In this document: piece by piece, positions 1-10,920 of the stretch
How the letters are laid out: each line of letters starts with the position of its first letter
Numbering within the stretch: position 1 is the first letter of the stretch
NCBI RefSeq assembly: GCF_001028705.1
Contig: NZ_CP011770.1
Coordinates: 2,235,501 to 2,299,500 of the forward strand
Direction: 5' to 3'
DNA: 64,000 nucleotides
From: Croceicoccus naphthovorans
GTDB lineage: Bacteria > Pseudomonadota > Alphaproteobacteria > Sphingomonadales > Sphingomonadaceae
Notes under the pieces: generated by a model
Database searches by the model: none
What the model saw: only the letters and a program-made list of their open reading frames with translations
What the model was told of the DNA's origin: nothing
Translations under genes and position numbers: made by a program

Positions 1-233
1 CAGATCCACGGCCGCTCGAAGTGCAAAACCTCACGCGAAGGCAATCCGTTGACCGCAAGCAACACCAGAGCCACCGCAAAGCCGACGGCAAACGCCGCAG
101 CGGTCGCCGCAATCGGACCGCCCAGCTGGCTCGACAGGGATGAGTTAAGCGCCGCGAACACGGGAATCCCAAGGCCCGCGACGAACATCATCGCGGCAAT
201 CCACAGGAAGCCCATATGCGGCTGGCCGCTCAT
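1..233 (-). CDS. YdcZ/DUF606-like DMT-family membrane transporter, N-terminal part
   Basis: Only about the first 77 residues are in the window; the gene continues past the left edge. They begin [17 protein letters not shown] and form two hydrophobic helices (about residues 8-30 and 40-62) with ALNSSLSSQLGGPIAA between them, which resembles the small-molecule DMT subfamily related to YdcZ, where an 'N-x-x-L-x-x-x-L-G-x-P' segment follows the first helix. The ATG shares its A with the stop of the mutase gene (TAATG), so it is the last visible gene of the propionate cluster and probably translationally coupled. The substrate cannot be read from the sequence. It could also be a general EamA-type permease; family call is moderate because most of the protein is missing. 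Confidence 0.6.
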   Translation of the reverse strand, partial: MSGQPHMGFLWIAAMMFVAGLGIPVFAALNSSLSSQLGGPIAATAAAFAVGFAVALVLLAVNGLPSREVLHFERPWI

Positions 234-2383
234 TACTCCGCCGCCTCATCCAGTTCTTCACCCGCAGGCGGCATGTTGTGGCCCAGCAGGCGCAGCACGT
301 CCGCCGCGCATTCGACCACGTTCGAACCCGGACCGTAGATGCCCTGCACCCCGGCATCGCGCAGGTACTGGTAATCGCTGGGCGGGATCACGCCGCCAGC
401 CGTTACCTTGATGTCGGCACGGCCCGCTTCCTTGAGCAGGTGGATCAGTTCTGGGATCAGCGTCTTGTGCCCGGCGGCCAGTGACGACGCGCCAATCAGG
501 TCCACGCCGTTTTCCAACGCCATGTCGCGCGTTTCGGACGGGGTCTGGAACAGCGGGCCGGAGACGACCTCGAAGCCCATGTCGGCAAAGGCGCTGGCGA
601 TCACGTTCGCGCCGCGATCGTGGCCGTCCTGACCCATCTTGGCGATCATCACCTTGGGCTTGCGACCAAGGCGGCGCTCCACCGCCGCAACCCCGTCGAC
701 CACCGCCTGATAGCGGCTGTCATCGGCATAGGCCGCACCGTAAACGCCCTTCACCGGACGCGGCATCGTGTCATAGCGCCCGAAGGCGGTTTCCATCGCA
801 TCCGAAATTTCGCCGAGGCTGGCGCGTTCACGCGCGGCATCGACGGCCAGCGCCAGCAGGTTGCCGGTTCCGGCAGCGCCTTCGCGCAGGGCCTGGAGCG
901 CCGCCTGACACTTCGCCTCGTCGCGGCTGGCGCGCATCTTTTCCAGACGCTTGATCTGCGCCTGACGGACGGCGGTGTTGTCGATGTCCAGCGTCTCGAT
1001 CGGGTCTTCGTCTTTCAGGCGGAACTTGTTGACCCCGACGATGACGTCATCGCCCTTGTCGACCCGCGCCTGACGGCCTGCCGCGGCTTCCTCGATCATC
1101 GCCTTGGGCCAGCCGGCGGCGACCGCCTTGGCCATGCCGCCTTCGTTCTCAACCCGTTCGATGATCGACCATGCCTCGTCGACCAGCGCCTTGGTCAGCG
1201 CCTCGACATAGTAGGACCCGCCCAGCGGATCGACCACGTTGGTCATGCCGGTCTCTTCCTGGATCACGATCTGCGTGTTGCGCGCGATACGGGCGGAAAA
1301 GTCGGTTGGCAGCGCGATGGCTTCATCCAGCGCGTTGGTGTGCAGCGATTGCGTCCCGCCCAGCATCGCGGCCATCGCCTCGATCGTTGTGCGCATGACG
1401 TTGTTGTACGGGTCCTGCTCGGTCAGGCTGACACCGCTGGTCTGGCAGTGCGTGCGCAGCATCTTGGACCGTTCGGACTGCGCGCCAAGCTGCGTCATCG
1501 CGCGGTGCCACAGCGTGCGGGCCGCGCGTAGCTTCGCGATTTCCATGAAGAAGTTCATGCCGATGGCAAAGAAGAACGACAGGCGCCCCGCAAACTTGTC
1601 GATGTCCAGCCCGCTGGCCACGCCGTACTTTACGTATTCCATACCGTCGGCGATGGTGAAGGCCAGTTCCTGCACCTGCGTCGCGCCGGCCTCCTGCATG
1701 TGATAGCCGGAAATCGAAATCGAGTTGAACTTGGGCATGTGGTCGGACGTGTATGAAAAGATGTCCGAAATGATCCGCATGCTGGGTTCGGGCGGATAGA
1801 TGTAGGTGTTGCGGACCATGAACTCTTTCAGAATGTCGTTCTGGATGGTCCCTGTCAGCTGGTCCGGCGAAACGCCCTGTTCCTCCGCCGCGATGATATA
1901 GAAGGCAAGGCACGGGATTACCGCGCCGTTCATCGTCATCGACACGCTCATCTGGTCGAGCGGGATTTGGTCGAAGAGGATCTTCATGTCCTCGACAGAG
2001 TCGATCGCCACGCCTGCCTTGCCGACGTCGCCGACAACGCGCGGATGATCGCTGTCATACCCGCGGTGCGTCGCAAGGTCGAAGGCGACCGACAGGCCCT
2101 TTTGCCCGGCTGCGAGGTTGCGGCGGTAAAACGCGTTGGACTCTTCAGCCGTCGAGAAGCCCGCATATTGCCGGATCGTCCACGGGCGGCCCGCGTACAT
2201 CGATGCCTTCACCCCGCGCGTGAAGGGCGCAAAACCCGGTAGGCCCGGATCCCAGTCCGCGACATCCGCCTCGGTATAGAGCGGCTTTACGTCGATCCCT
2301 TCGGGCGTGTGCCAGGTGAGGTCCTTACCCTTCACTTCCTTGTCGGCAAGGGCTTCCCAGTCTTTGACAGTCTTGTCGGTCAT
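233..2383 (-). CDS. scpA: Methylmalonyl-CoA mutase, single-chain form
   Basis: Cobalamin-dependent isomerase converting (R)-methylmalonyl-CoA to succinyl-CoA, the last step of propionyl-CoA assimilation. The 716 residues match the usual length of single-chain mutases. The N-terminal TIM-barrel part holds family segments such as [18 protein letters not shown] and [20 protein letters not shown]. The C-terminal B12 domain (about 575-716) has the base-off motif DGHDRG with the axial histidine near residue 588, followed by GASSLAAGH and [12 protein letters not shown] start at ATG 2383 ([17 protein letters not shown]); the open frame extends upstream but that stretch overlaps the neighbour and does not look like the family. 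It lies 10 bases downstream of the enoyl-CoA hydratase gene in a run of same-strand genes that begins with pccB, so it is likely one operon under the divergent ScfR-type regulator. Confidence 0.95.
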   Translation of the reverse strand: MTDKTVKDWEALADKEVKGKDLTWHTPEGIDVKPLYTEADVADWDPGLPGFAPFTRGVKASMYAGRPWTIRQYAGFSTAEESNAFYRRNLAAGQKGLSVAFDLATHRGYDSDHPRVVGDVGKAGVAIDSVEDMKILFDQIPLDQMSVSMTMNGAVIPCLAFYIIAAEEQGVSPDQLTGTIQNDILKEFMVRNTYIYPPEPSMRIISDIFSYTSDHMPKFNSISISGYHMQEAGATQVQELAFTIADGMEYVKYGVASGLDIDKFAGRLSFFFAIGMNFFMEIAKLRAARTLWHRAMTQLGAQSERSKMLRTHCQTSGVSLTEQDPYNNVMRTTIEAMAAMLGGTQSLHTNALDEAIALPTDFSARIARNTQIVIQEETGMTNVVDPLGGSYYVEALTKALVDEAWSIIERVENEGGMAKAVAAGWPKAMIEEAAAGRQARVDKGDDVIVGVNKFRLKDEDPIETLDIDNTAVRQAQIKRLEKMRASRDEAKCQAALQALREGAAGTGNLLALAVDAARERASLGEISDAMETAFGRYDTMPRPVKGVYGAAYADDSRYQAVVDGVAAVERRLGRKPKVMIAKMGQDGHDRGANVIASAFADMGFEVVSGPLFQTPSETRDMALENGVDLIGASSLAAGHKTLIPELIHLLKEAGRADIKVTAGGVIPPSDYQYLRDAGVQGIYGPGSNVVECAADVLRLLGHNMPPAGEELDEAAE

Positions 2384-2393
2384 ATCTCGTTCC

Positions 2394-3170
2394 TCAGCGA
2401 CCCTTGAAGATCGGCTTGCGCTTTTCGCGGAATGCGGTGACGGCCTCGGCAAAATCCTCGGTAAAACCCGCCGCCTTCTGGTTGCGGGCCTCCTCGGCAA
2501 GGCTCTCGGTAAATTCGTGATCCAGTGCGAAAGCGACCTGTTTGCGGATCTGGCCCAGCGCAAGGCTTGGCCCCGCCGCCAGCTTTGCGGCCAGCGCCTG
2601 TGCCTCGGCCAGCGAAGTGCCGTCGTCGACCACGCGGGTTATCAGGCCCATGTCCTTGGCCGCGTCGGCCGTGATTTTCTCGCCCAGCAACGCCAGTTCC
2701 AGCGCCCGCGCGCGCCCGACCGAACGCGCAACCATCCAGGTCGCACCGGCATCGGGTACAAGACCGATATTGGCAAAAGCGAGCAGGAAATAGGCTGACC
2801 GTTCGGCAATGACGATGTCGCCCGCCAAGGCGAACCCCATGCCCGCGCCGACCGCCGCGCCGTTGACCGCCACGATCAGCGGCACCGACAAATCGGCGAT
2901 CGCTCGCGCCAAGGGGTTGTACGCCCCCTCCAGCAGTTCGCCCAGATCGCAGGGCGGCTCGATTCCGTCGCCTTGCAAGTCCGCGCCCGAACTGAATGCG
3001 CGCCCTTCACCGGTCAGCACGATAGCCCGCGCGCCATCAGCGACGGCCCCGGCCATCGCCTCGCGCAGCTCGATCAACAATGCCGAGGTGAGCGCATTCA
3101 TTCGCTCATCCCGCGTGATCGTCAGCGTGACGACATCGCCTTCGCGTTCGATGCGCAGCACATCGGACAT
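2394..3170 (-). CDS. Enoyl-CoA hydratase/isomerase family protein
   Basis: A 258-residue crotonase-fold protein ([20 protein letters not shown]). The oxyanion-hole segments are visible: [12 protein letters not shown] around residue 60 and [18 protein letters not shown] around residue 105, with the usual C-terminal [20 protein letters not shown]. The residue after the second oxyanion glycine is not the standard catalytic Glu pair of classic hydratases in an obvious way, so the exact reaction (hydration, isomerisation or another acyl-CoA step) is open. Its ATG overlaps the stop of the epimerase gene in TGATG, so it is coupled to methylmalonyl-CoA metabolism. A role in feeding short-chain acyl-CoAs into the propionyl-CoA route is inference from position. 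Confidence 0.88.
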   Translation of the reverse strand: MSDVLRIEREGDVVTLTITRDERMNALTSALLIELREAMAGAVADGARAIVLTGEGRAFSSGADLQGDGIEPPCDLGELLEGAYNPLARAIADLSVPLIVAVNGAAVGAGMGFALAGDIVIAERSAYFLLAFANIGLVPDAGATWMVARSVGRARALELALLGEKITADAAKDMGLITRVVDDGTSLAEAQALAAKLAAGPSLALGQIRKQVAFALDHEFTESLAEEARNQKAAGFTEDFAEAVTAFREKRKPIFKGR

Positions 3171-3613
3171 CAGTGCGCCGCGCCGTCCTTCGGCGTTTCC
3201 ATGATTTCGGTCAGCATCCCCTGCATGTCCTTGGGGTGCACGAAAAAAATCGACGTGCCGTGCGCGCCGATGCGCGTGGGGCCGAGGATGCGTTTGCCCA
3301 GCCCTTCGAAATACTCGCGCGCCACGGCAATGTCGGGCACCTCGAAACACACGTGATGCTGGCCGCCCAGCGGGTTCTTTTCGAGGAAGCTGCCGACGGC
3401 GGTGCCCTCGCGGATCGGCTGGATCAGTTCGACCTGCGTCCCGTCGATGCCCGACGCGGTCGGCGTGTCGACGAAGACGATCTTCAGGCCCATCTCCTCC
3501 ATCACGATCTCATCATGAACGGCGGTCGCACCCATGACATTGCGCCAATGATCGAGGGCGGCCGCCATGTCGGGCACGGCATAGCCGATGTGGTTCATGC
3601 GTCCGAGTTTCAA
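3170..3613 (-). CDS. mce: Methylmalonyl-CoA epimerase (VOC fold)
   Basis: A 147-residue vicinal-oxygen-chelate protein that interconverts (S)- and (R)-methylmalonyl-CoA between propionyl-CoA carboxylase and the mutase. Family signatures are the N-terminal NHIGYAVPDMAAALDHW, the mid ELIQPI, NPLGGQHHVCFEVPDI and the C-terminal TSIFFVHPKDMQGMLTEI, which supply the metal ligands His, Glu and His. I choose a TTG start at 3613: GGAGAGG sits seven bases upstream of it and the codon overlaps the OsmC-like stop as TTGA, whereas the ATG at 3598 has no ribosome site at a useful distance. Its 3' end overlaps the hydratase start. Confidence 0.93.
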   Translation of the reverse strand: MKLGRMNHIGYAVPDMAAALDHWRNVMGATAVHDEIVMEEMGLKIVFVDTPTASGIDGTQVELIQPIREGTAVGSFLEKNPLGGQHHVCFEVPDIAVAREYFEGLGKRILGPTRIGAHGTSIFFVHPKDMQGMLTEIMETPKDGAAH

Positions 3614-4089
3614 AGCGCCTCTCCGTATTCGGGTTCAATGGTCATCGTGCTTTTCAGGCTATTGGCGATGATACAGGACTTGTGCGAGCGATGGTGCAAC
3701 TCGTCGATTTCGGCCCGCGTCGGGCGCTTGTCGCCGACGAAGGTTGCGCAAGGACGCATCGCGATGGTCGACACCCAAGGATCACCCGCCTCGTTGCTCT
3801 CGACATGGCCGACCGGGTTGTCCTCATAGGCTTCGATCGAGAACCCTGCCTTGGCGGCAGAGGCGAGGAAGTAGAGCATGTGGCAACTAGCGGCAGAGGC
3901 GAGCAGCGCCTCTTCCGGGTCAACCGCACTCTCGTCGATCAGCGCAGGCGGCAGGTATCCCGGTGCGGCGCACCCGGTCACAACCGCACCGCCGTCGAAA
4001 TGCCACTCGTGCCGACGGTTGTAGCGATTGGTCGTGAAGACCTCGCCCTCGCCGATCTGCCAGCGCACCTTTGCCTTGTAGTCGCCCAT
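3610..4089 (-). CDS. OsmC family protein
   Basis: A 159-residue OsmC/Ohr-fold protein. The two family cysteines are present in ASCHMLYFLASAAKAG (about residue 68) and SHKSCIIANS (about residue 140), the arrangement used for thiol-dependent peroxide reduction. The family has many members without a known substrate, so peroxidase activity is expected but not shown. It sits inside the propionate operon, ten bases after the carboxylase gene and overlapping the epimerase start by four bases, which is an unusual partner and suggests a link between acyl-CoA metabolism and thiol or peroxide chemistry; that link is inference. Confidence 0.85.
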   Translation of the reverse strand: MGDYKAKVRWQIGEGEVFTTNRYNRRHEWHFDGGAVVTGCAAPGYLPPALIDESAVDPEEALLASAASCHMLYFLASAAKAGFSIEAYEDNPVGHVESNEAGDPWVSTIAMRPCATFVGDKRPTRAEIDELHHRSHKSCIIANSLKSTMTIEPEYGEAL

Positions 4090-4099
4090 CGAGATGCCC

Positions 4100-5632
<1,533 letters not shown>

Positions 5633-5721
5633 CCGGCAACTCCGTTTGGGGCCTGTCGGTCGGCCCTTCGAAAATGGAATTCGCGCGTATCATCCCCACG
5701 ACACGCGCTGTCCAATGTGAA

Positions 5722-5762
5722 TTTGCAAAATTGTTTAGCGGTGTTTTGCAAAACTTTGCAAC
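5722..5762. promoter_or_regulatory. TTTGCAAA operator sites between pccB and the regulator
   Basis: Three copies of one element lie in 41 bases: TTTGCAAA at 5722-5729, TTTGCAAA at 5745-5752 and TTTGCAAC at 5755-5762, the last two separated by only two bases and ending ten bases before the regulator's start codon. TTTGCAAA is its own reverse complement. ScfR-type regulators such as PccR of Rhodobacter sphaeroides are described as binding paired TTTGCAAA elements near propionyl-CoA carboxylase genes. The position suggests control of pccB and autoregulation. No promoter hexamers could be assigned with confidence. Confidence 0.75.
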
Positions 5763-5772
5763 CGGGGTATGC

Positions 5773-7182
5773 ATGGCCGCGATGAGCAAGCAACGCATCT
5801 TCGCTGGAAAGTCGGTTCGCACCCTGCGCGACCGCCACGGCATGAAACAGGCGGCGATGGCGCAGGCGCTGGGGATCAGCGTATCGTATCTCTCGCAGAT
5901 AGAGAACGACGACCGCCCGGTCACCGCGCCGATCCTTGCCGCCCTCACCCGGCGGTTCGGGATGGAGCGTGACGACCTTTCGGGCGAAAGCAGCGACGCG
6001 CGGGCAGAGGCTCTGATGCACGCCGCGTCGGACCCGATCTTTGCCGAACCGCTGGACGAAGCCATCGCCACCCGCGCGGTGCGCCAACTGCCGCATATTG
6101 CGGAACGGTTCGTGTCGCTGCACCGCGCCTATCGCGACGCAGGGGAACGCTTGCAGATGCTGGACGAAGCATTGGGCGCAGGGGCCGACAGTGCGGGCCG
6201 CCTCCCATGGGAGGAAGTGCGCGACTGGTTCCACGATGCGGGCAACTACATCGACACAGTCGACCGGGCAGCGGAGGCTCTGGCGGCGCGCTTGGCGGGC
6301 GATGCCCCTTCGCCGACTTTCGCGGCAATGGCGGGGGCGGCGCATGATGATTTCGACTTCGCGGTCGAGGAAGTGGATAGCGAGCGGCTGCGCAGCTTCG
6401 ATGGTTATACCCTGACGCTCGACGCCGCGCAGCCCGCCGCGACGCGCCGGTTCCAGCTGGCGACGCAGCTCGCTTCACTCGCTTTGGCGGACGAGATCGC
6501 GCTGGTCATCGCCGGATCCGACCTTTCGGGCGAAGCCAGCGCGGCGCTTTTGGCGCAGGGTCTTGCCAACTATGCGGCGGGGGCGCTGCTGATGCCCTAC
6601 GAAGCCTTTCGGCAGGCGGCGCTGGAGGAACGGCACGATATCGACCGTCTGACCCGCCGCTTCGGCGTCAGCTTCGAGCAGGCCTGCCACCGTCTGTCCA
6701 ATCTGCAACGCCCCGACGCACGCGGTGTGCCGTTCTTTTTCTGCCGCGTCGACATGGCGGGCAACATCACCAAACGACACTCGGCAACGCCCCTGCAATT
6801 CGCGCGTTTCGGCGGGGCCTGCCCGCTGTGGATCGTGCACGAGGCGGTGGCGATCCCCGATCGCATCCTGACCCAGCTGGCCGAAATGCCCGACGGCGTG
6901 CGCTATGTCTCGATGGCGAAGGGCCTCGTCAAACCGTCGGGCAGCTTCGCCCGCCCTCCGCGACGCTATGCCGTGGCTCTGGGGTGCGAGGCGGAGCATG
7001 CCGCGAGCTTTATATATGCCGACGGGCTGGATCTGGCGGCCCGCGCCGCCGCGACGCCGATCGGAACCAGTTGCCGCATCTGCCCGCGCGAACAGTGCGA
7101 CCAGCGCGCCTTTCCGCCGGGCGACCGCGCCATCCTTGTCGACCGCGACGAACGCGGGGTCGTGCCCTACCGCATCGGCTGA
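5773..7182 (+). CDS. ScfR/PccR-type short-chain acyl-CoA transcriptional regulator
   Basis: A 469-residue regulator with an N-terminal XRE helix-turn-helix (about residues 12-65: MKQAAMAQALGISVSYLSQI), a central region of the M78/IrrE-like type, and the C-terminal family domain ending in a cysteine cluster CRICPREQCDQRAFPP. This architecture is that of ScfR proteins (PccR, RamB, PrpR), which sense short-chain acyl-CoAs; some members coordinate an iron-sulfur cluster through such cysteines. Divergence from pccB and the adjacent TTTGCAAA repeats point to control of the propionyl-CoA cluster. ATG at 5773 is used; ATG 5782 is an alternative, both in the same frame. Confidence 0.9.
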   Translation: MAAMSKQRIFAGKSVRTLRDRHGMKQAAMAQALGISVSYLSQIENDDRPVTAPILAALTRRFGMERDDLSGESSDARAEALMHAASDPIFAEPLDEAIATRAVRQLPHIAERFVSLHRAYRDAGERLQMLDEALGAGADSAGRLPWEEVRDWFHDAGNYIDTVDRAAEALAARLAGDAPSPTFAAMAGAAHDDFDFAVEEVDSERLRSFDGYTLTLDAAQPAATRRFQLATQLASLALADEIALVIAGSDLSGEASAALLAQGLANYAAGALLMPYEAFRQAALEERHDIDRLTRRFGVSFEQACHRLSNLQRPDARGVPFFFCRVDMAGNITKRHSATPLQFARFGGACPLWIVHEAVAIPDRILTQLAEMPDGVRYVSMAKGLVKPSGSFARPPRRYAVALGCEAEHAASFIYADGLDLAARAAATPIGTSCRICPREQCDQRAFPPGDRAILVDRDERGVVPYRIG

Positions 7183-7318
7183 CTTGCGCCACGCCCTGCC
7201 GCGCATTGCGGAACGTAACCGACTCTAATTCTTTGCCATCCGCGAAGGGTCGCGCAGCCGGTGCTGTGCGAAGCAAAGCCCATATTGGTCGTGAGAGGCG
7301 GCCGGAAAGGCACCGACA

Positions 7319-7636
7319 ATGAAAAAGGCACTTATTGCAGCCGCGGCCAGCGCCGCGATGATGATCCCGTCCGTCGCACTGGCAAACCACCCCACTGGCG
7401 ACGGTCCAGGCGGCATGGTCAACCAGATGAACCCCGACGGGTTCAAGAACATGGGCGCGTGTCAATCGGCCCTGTCCAAGGAAATCAACCGCCAGCGCAT
7501 GGATGCAGATGCGCGGGTAGGGGTGAACGATGATCTGACAACGGCGGAATTCCAGGCCAAGATGCTGGCCCGATTCAGCTGCGCGATGGATGACGATGCG
7601 GGCGTGTACCGCGTTTATCTGACCGCAGACCTGTAA
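7319..7636 (+). CDS. Small exported protein of unknown function
   Basis: A 105-residue protein with a clear signal peptide (MKKALIAAAASAAMMIPSVALA, cleavage expected after ALA at about residue 22). The mature part contains two cysteines (GACQSAL and RFSCAMDD) that could form a disulfide, and the stretch MNPDGFKNMGACQSALSKEI. I do not recognise a family; similar small periplasmic proteins are common in sphingomonads. It stands alone between the regulator and a strong bidirectional terminator. Confidence 0.75.
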   Translation: MKKALIAAAASAAMMIPSVALANHPTGDGPGGMVNQMNPDGFKNMGACQSALSKEINRQRMDADARVGVNDDLTTAEFQAKMLARFSCAMDDDAGVYRVYLTADL

Positions 7637-7655
7637 GGGTTAGCGCCAGACACGA

Positions 7656-7692
7656 AAAAGCCGCCCGGATCATCGCGATCCGGGCGGCTTTT
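7656..7692. terminator. Bidirectional intrinsic terminator
   Basis: A perfect 16-base-pair stem (AAAAGCCGCCCGGATC and its complement) around a 5-base loop, with A and T runs at either end of the stem. It lies between two convergent genes (ends at 7636 and 7717), so it can stop transcription from both sides. Confidence 0.93.
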
Positions 7693-7716
7693 AAGTTTGT
7701 TCAGCGTCTGGCGGGA

Positions 7717-9195
7717 TCAGCCCTGCGAACGGGCAGGACCGCGCCCTTGGCTACCGCCGCGCGGGCCGCGATTGCGCTTGGGTGGTTGGCCACCGGCATT
7801 ATGCCGCTTGCCGCCGTCGCGACGGGGCTGGCCGCCCTCAGGGCGACCGCGCCCGCCTTCGCGGCGCTGCTCTCCACCCTCACGGCGCTGTTCGCCATCT
7901 TCGCGACGCTGCTGCTGTCCTCGACTGTCGCGACGGGGCTTGCCGTCGCGCGGCGTGATCTTGGCATTGGGATTGCGCCCGCGCGGACGGCCCGACAGAC
8001 CCTCGGGACGCGGACCGCGCACAGGGTCTGCGCCTACGCGCTCAACCTCCTGACGGAACGAATCCGGCAGCGGAACCTGCGTCAACGTCACCTTGGTGAG
8101 GCGCTGAATGTCGCGCAGGTAATCCCGCTCGTCACTGGCGCAGAACGCGATGGCCATGCCCGTCGCCCCGGCGCGCGCGGTGCGGCCGATGCGGTGGACG
8201 TATTGTTCGGCCACATTCGGCAGTTCGAAGTTGAACACGTGGCTGACGCCCGGAATGTCGATCCCGCGCGCCGCGATGTCGGTGGCGACCAGCACGCGAA
8301 CCTTGCCCTTGCGGAACTCACCCAGCGCGCGTTCGCGTTGCGGCTGGCTCTTGTTGCCGTGGATGGCGTTCGCCTCGATCCCCTGCTGGGCCAGTTTTTT
8401 CACGACGCGGTCGGCGCCGTGCTTGGTACGGGTGAAGACCAGAACGCGGTCCATCTCGCCCGATTGCAGACCTTTACGCAGCGACATCGTCAGCAGAGCC
8501 TGCTTTTCCGGCTGGCTGACGAAGCAGACGTACTGATCCACCTTTTCCGCGGTGGTCGACTGCGGCGCGACCGACACCTGCGCCGGGTTGTTCAGGTAGT
8601 TCGACGCCAGATCGCGGATCGACTTCGGCATCGTGGCCGAAAACAACAGCGTCTGACGTTCCTTCGGCAACCACGACACGATCTTGCGCAGCGCATGGAT
8701 GAAGCCGAGGTCGAGCATCTGGTCCGCCTCGTCCAGCACCAGCGTCTCGACGCCGTGCAAGGTCAAGGCGCGCTGATCGACGAGATCGACCAGACGCCCC
8801 GGCGTGGCGACGAGAATGTCGACGCCGCGCGCCAGCTTCTGCCGATCCTTGCCGACAGATGTGCCGCCGACGATGAAAGCGACCGAAAGGCCCGACAATG
8901 CGCCATATTCCTGTGCGGACTTGGCAATCTGCCCCGCCAGTTCGCGGGTCGGGGCCAGCACCAGCATACGGCACGATTTCTTGGGCGCACCGCGATCCGA
9001 TTTGCGCAGGTTGTCAATGGAAGGCAGCGTGAACGCTGCCGTCTTGCCCGTGCCGGTCTGGGCGATGCCCATGATATCGCGGCCTTCCAGGATCAGCGGG
9101 ATCGCCTGCTGCTGGATCGGGGTGGGCGTGGTGTAACCCTGCACGGACAACGCCTGCAGGACGGGCTGCGATAGCCCGAGATCATCAAAATTCAT
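7717..9195 (-). CDS. DEAD-box RNA helicase, RhlE-like
   Basis: ATP-dependent RNA helicase of 492 residues. Conserved motifs in order: Q motif (PTPIQQQAIP, about 24-33), Walker A (AQTGTGKT, 45-52), PTREL, DEAD box (VLDEADQM, 153-160), SAT, and HRIGRTARAG. The C-terminal 110 residues are a disordered Arg/Gly/Glu-rich tail with repeats of the kind EQRREGG, typical of helicases that bind RNA non-specifically in ribosome assembly or cold adaptation. ATG 9195 is used; a TTG three codons upstream gives MNTMNFDD. The 264 bases before the start hold no gene and could be a long leader, as in other cold-shock helicases. Confidence 0.93.
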   Translation of the reverse strand: MNFDDLGLSQPVLQALSVQGYTTPTPIQQQAIPLILEGRDIMGIAQTGTGKTAAFTLPSIDNLRKSDRGAPKKSCRMLVLAPTRELAGQIAKSAQEYGALSGLSVAFIVGGTSVGKDRQKLARGVDILVATPGRLVDLVDQRALTLHGVETLVLDEADQMLDLGFIHALRKIVSWLPKERQTLLFSATMPKSIRDLASNYLNNPAQVSVAPQSTTAEKVDQYVCFVSQPEKQALLTMSLRKGLQSGEMDRVLVFTRTKHGADRVVKKLAQQGIEANAIHGNKSQPQRERALGEFRKGKVRVLVATDIAARGIDIPGVSHVFNFELPNVAEQYVHRIGRTARAGATGMAIAFCASDERDYLRDIQRLTKVTLTQVPLPDSFRQEVERVGADPVRGPRPEGLSGRPRGRNPNAKITPRDGKPRRDSRGQQQRREDGEQRREGGEQRREGGRGRPEGGQPRRDGGKRHNAGGQPPKRNRGPRGGSQGRGPARSQG

Positions 9196-9459
9196 GGTAT
9201 TCAATAACTCACAACAAGAGCGCGAGCGCGCACCGCACGCATTGCGGGCACGTTCGAGCGGGTTTCGAACGACCCGCGTGAAAGGGAGGCTCCTGGGAAA
9301 ATAAGATAACCGAAGCGCGGGGCCGTGGCGGTGCTTGCCGCCAATTCACGCTTGCCACATGGCACTTCGAACGGAGCGCATCTGGGCGCGCGCCGTTCGA
9401 AAGTCAATCGAATTGTGCATTTGCGAAGGCCCCCACCCCCGCGCTCGTCCCCGCAACTT

Positions 9460-10806
9460 TCACCGCAGCAGGACGAGTTCCTCGGCCATGGACGGGTGCA
9501 GCGCGACGGTATTGTCGAAGTCCTGCTTGGTCAGACCGGCCTTGACCGCGATGGCGGCGGCTTGCAGTATTTCGGGTGCGTCCGGCCCGATCATGTGCAG
9601 GCCCAGCACCCTGCCGGTCGGTTCCTCGCAGATCAGCTTGTACAGCCCGCGCTCTGCCCGTTCGGCAAACACGTTCTTCATCGGGCGGAAGTCCGAGGAA
9701 TAGACCTTGATGTTGCCATAAGTGTTGCGTGCCTCGCCCTCGGTCAGGCCGACGCCCGCGAGTGGCGGCTGAGAGAACACCGCGCTGGGCACGCAATCGT
9801 AATCGACCGTCGTCGGCTTGTCGCCGAACACCGTATCGGCAAAGGCCTGCCCTTCGCGGATGGCAACCGGGGTCAGCTGAATGCGATCGGTCACGTCGCC
9901 CACGGCGTAGATGCTGTCGCAGCTGGTCTTCGCGTATTCGTCTACGGGGATCGCGCCGTTGTCTTTCAACTGGATGCCTGCGGTCTCCAGCCCCAGACCG
10001 TCGGTCTTGGGCCGACGGCCCGTCGCGACCAGCACCTGGTCCGCGATCAGCGGGTCCTGCCCCTCCAGATGCACATCCAGCGCACCGTCTTCGCGCCGGG
10101 CGATCTTCTGGAACGGGCAGTGAAACTTGTACTCGATCCCCCGGCTCATCGTGATCTGCAACAGGCGATCGCGCAGGCTTTCGTCATAGCCGCGCAGAAT
10201 CACGTTCGACCGGTTCACCACCGTCACATGCGCGCCAAGCGCGTTGAAAATCCCCGCAAACTCCAGCGCGATATAGCCCGCGCCCGCGATCACCACGCGC
10301 TTGGGGAATTCTTTCAGGTGGAACACTTCGTTCGAGGTGATGCACAGGTCCGACCCCTCAAACTCCGGCACGAAAGGCCAGCCGCCCACGGCAACGAGGA
10401 TCGTCTTCGCCGTCACTTCCTTGCCCGAAGCCAGCTTGATCCCGTGCGGCCCGGTGATTGTGGCGCGTTCCATCACCCGCTCCACCCCGTGGCTTTCCAG
10501 CGTCTTTTCATACAGGCCGTTCAGCCGATCGACATCGCTCAGCACGTGATCGCGCAGCCGCGGCCAGTCGAACCGAGGGTTCTCGAACGACCAGCCATAG
10601 TTGGCCGCATCTTCAAGGTCTTCGGCAAAGTGGCTGCCGTAAACCAGCAGCTTTTTCGGCACGCACCCGCGAATGACGCACGTTCCGCCGACGCGATGTT
10701 CTTCCGCCACCGCAACCTTCGCCCCGTAAGACGCCGCCACCCGCGCCGCGCGCACACCGCCCGAACCGGCACCGATGACGAAAAGGTCGTAGTCGTAGTC
10801 GGACAT
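9460..10806 (-). CDS. gor: Glutathione-disulfide reductase
   Basis: FAD- and NADPH-dependent reductase of 448 residues. N-terminal FAD motif GAGSGGVRAARVAA, redox-active pair in GGTCVIRGCVPKK (Cys-x4-Cys, near residue 42-47), second Rossmann motif VIAGAGYIALEFAGIF for NADPH, YAVGDVTDR, and C-terminal ALHPSMAEE with the active-site histidine of the partner subunit. The VIRGC spacing and RVGGTCV are typical of bacterial glutathione reductases rather than lipoamide dehydrogenase. AAGGAAT lies four bases before the ATG. Cytoplasmic thiol homeostasis. Confidence 0.92.
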   Translation of the reverse strand: MSDYDYDLFVIGAGSGGVRAARVAASYGAKVAVAEEHRVGGTCVIRGCVPKKLLVYGSHFAEDLEDAANYGWSFENPRFDWPRLRDHVLSDVDRLNGLYEKTLESHGVERVMERATITGPHGIKLASGKEVTAKTILVAVGGWPFVPEFEGSDLCITSNEVFHLKEFPKRVVIAGAGYIALEFAGIFNALGAHVTVVNRSNVILRGYDESLRDRLLQITMSRGIEYKFHCPFQKIARREDGALDVHLEGQDPLIADQVLVATGRRPKTDGLGLETAGIQLKDNGAIPVDEYAKTSCDSIYAVGDVTDRIQLTPVAIREGQAFADTVFGDKPTTVDYDCVPSAVFSQPPLAGVGLTEGEARNTYGNIKVYSSDFRPMKNVFAERAERGLYKLICEEPTGRVLGLHMIGPDAPEILQAAAIAVKAGLTKQDFDNTVALHPSMAEELVLLR

Positions 10807-10920
10807 CGAAATTCCTTACGGGAGTTTGAAACGGCCAAAAAAGGCCAACGATGATGAACGTGATCGGCGGCGATATGGCGAAGCGACCGCCGATTGCCAA
10901 GGGGATATCCGGCAGAGGCA

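Noticed and set aside
2384..2563. Upstream extension of the methylmalonyl-CoA mutase reading frame
   Set aside because: It overlaps the hydratase gene and the residues are not like mutase N termini; the start at 2383 fits the family length.
9250..9400. Three TTCGAA motifs upstream of the RNA helicase
   Set aside because: Six-base palindrome in GC-rich DNA with uneven spacing; no regulator or known system supports it.
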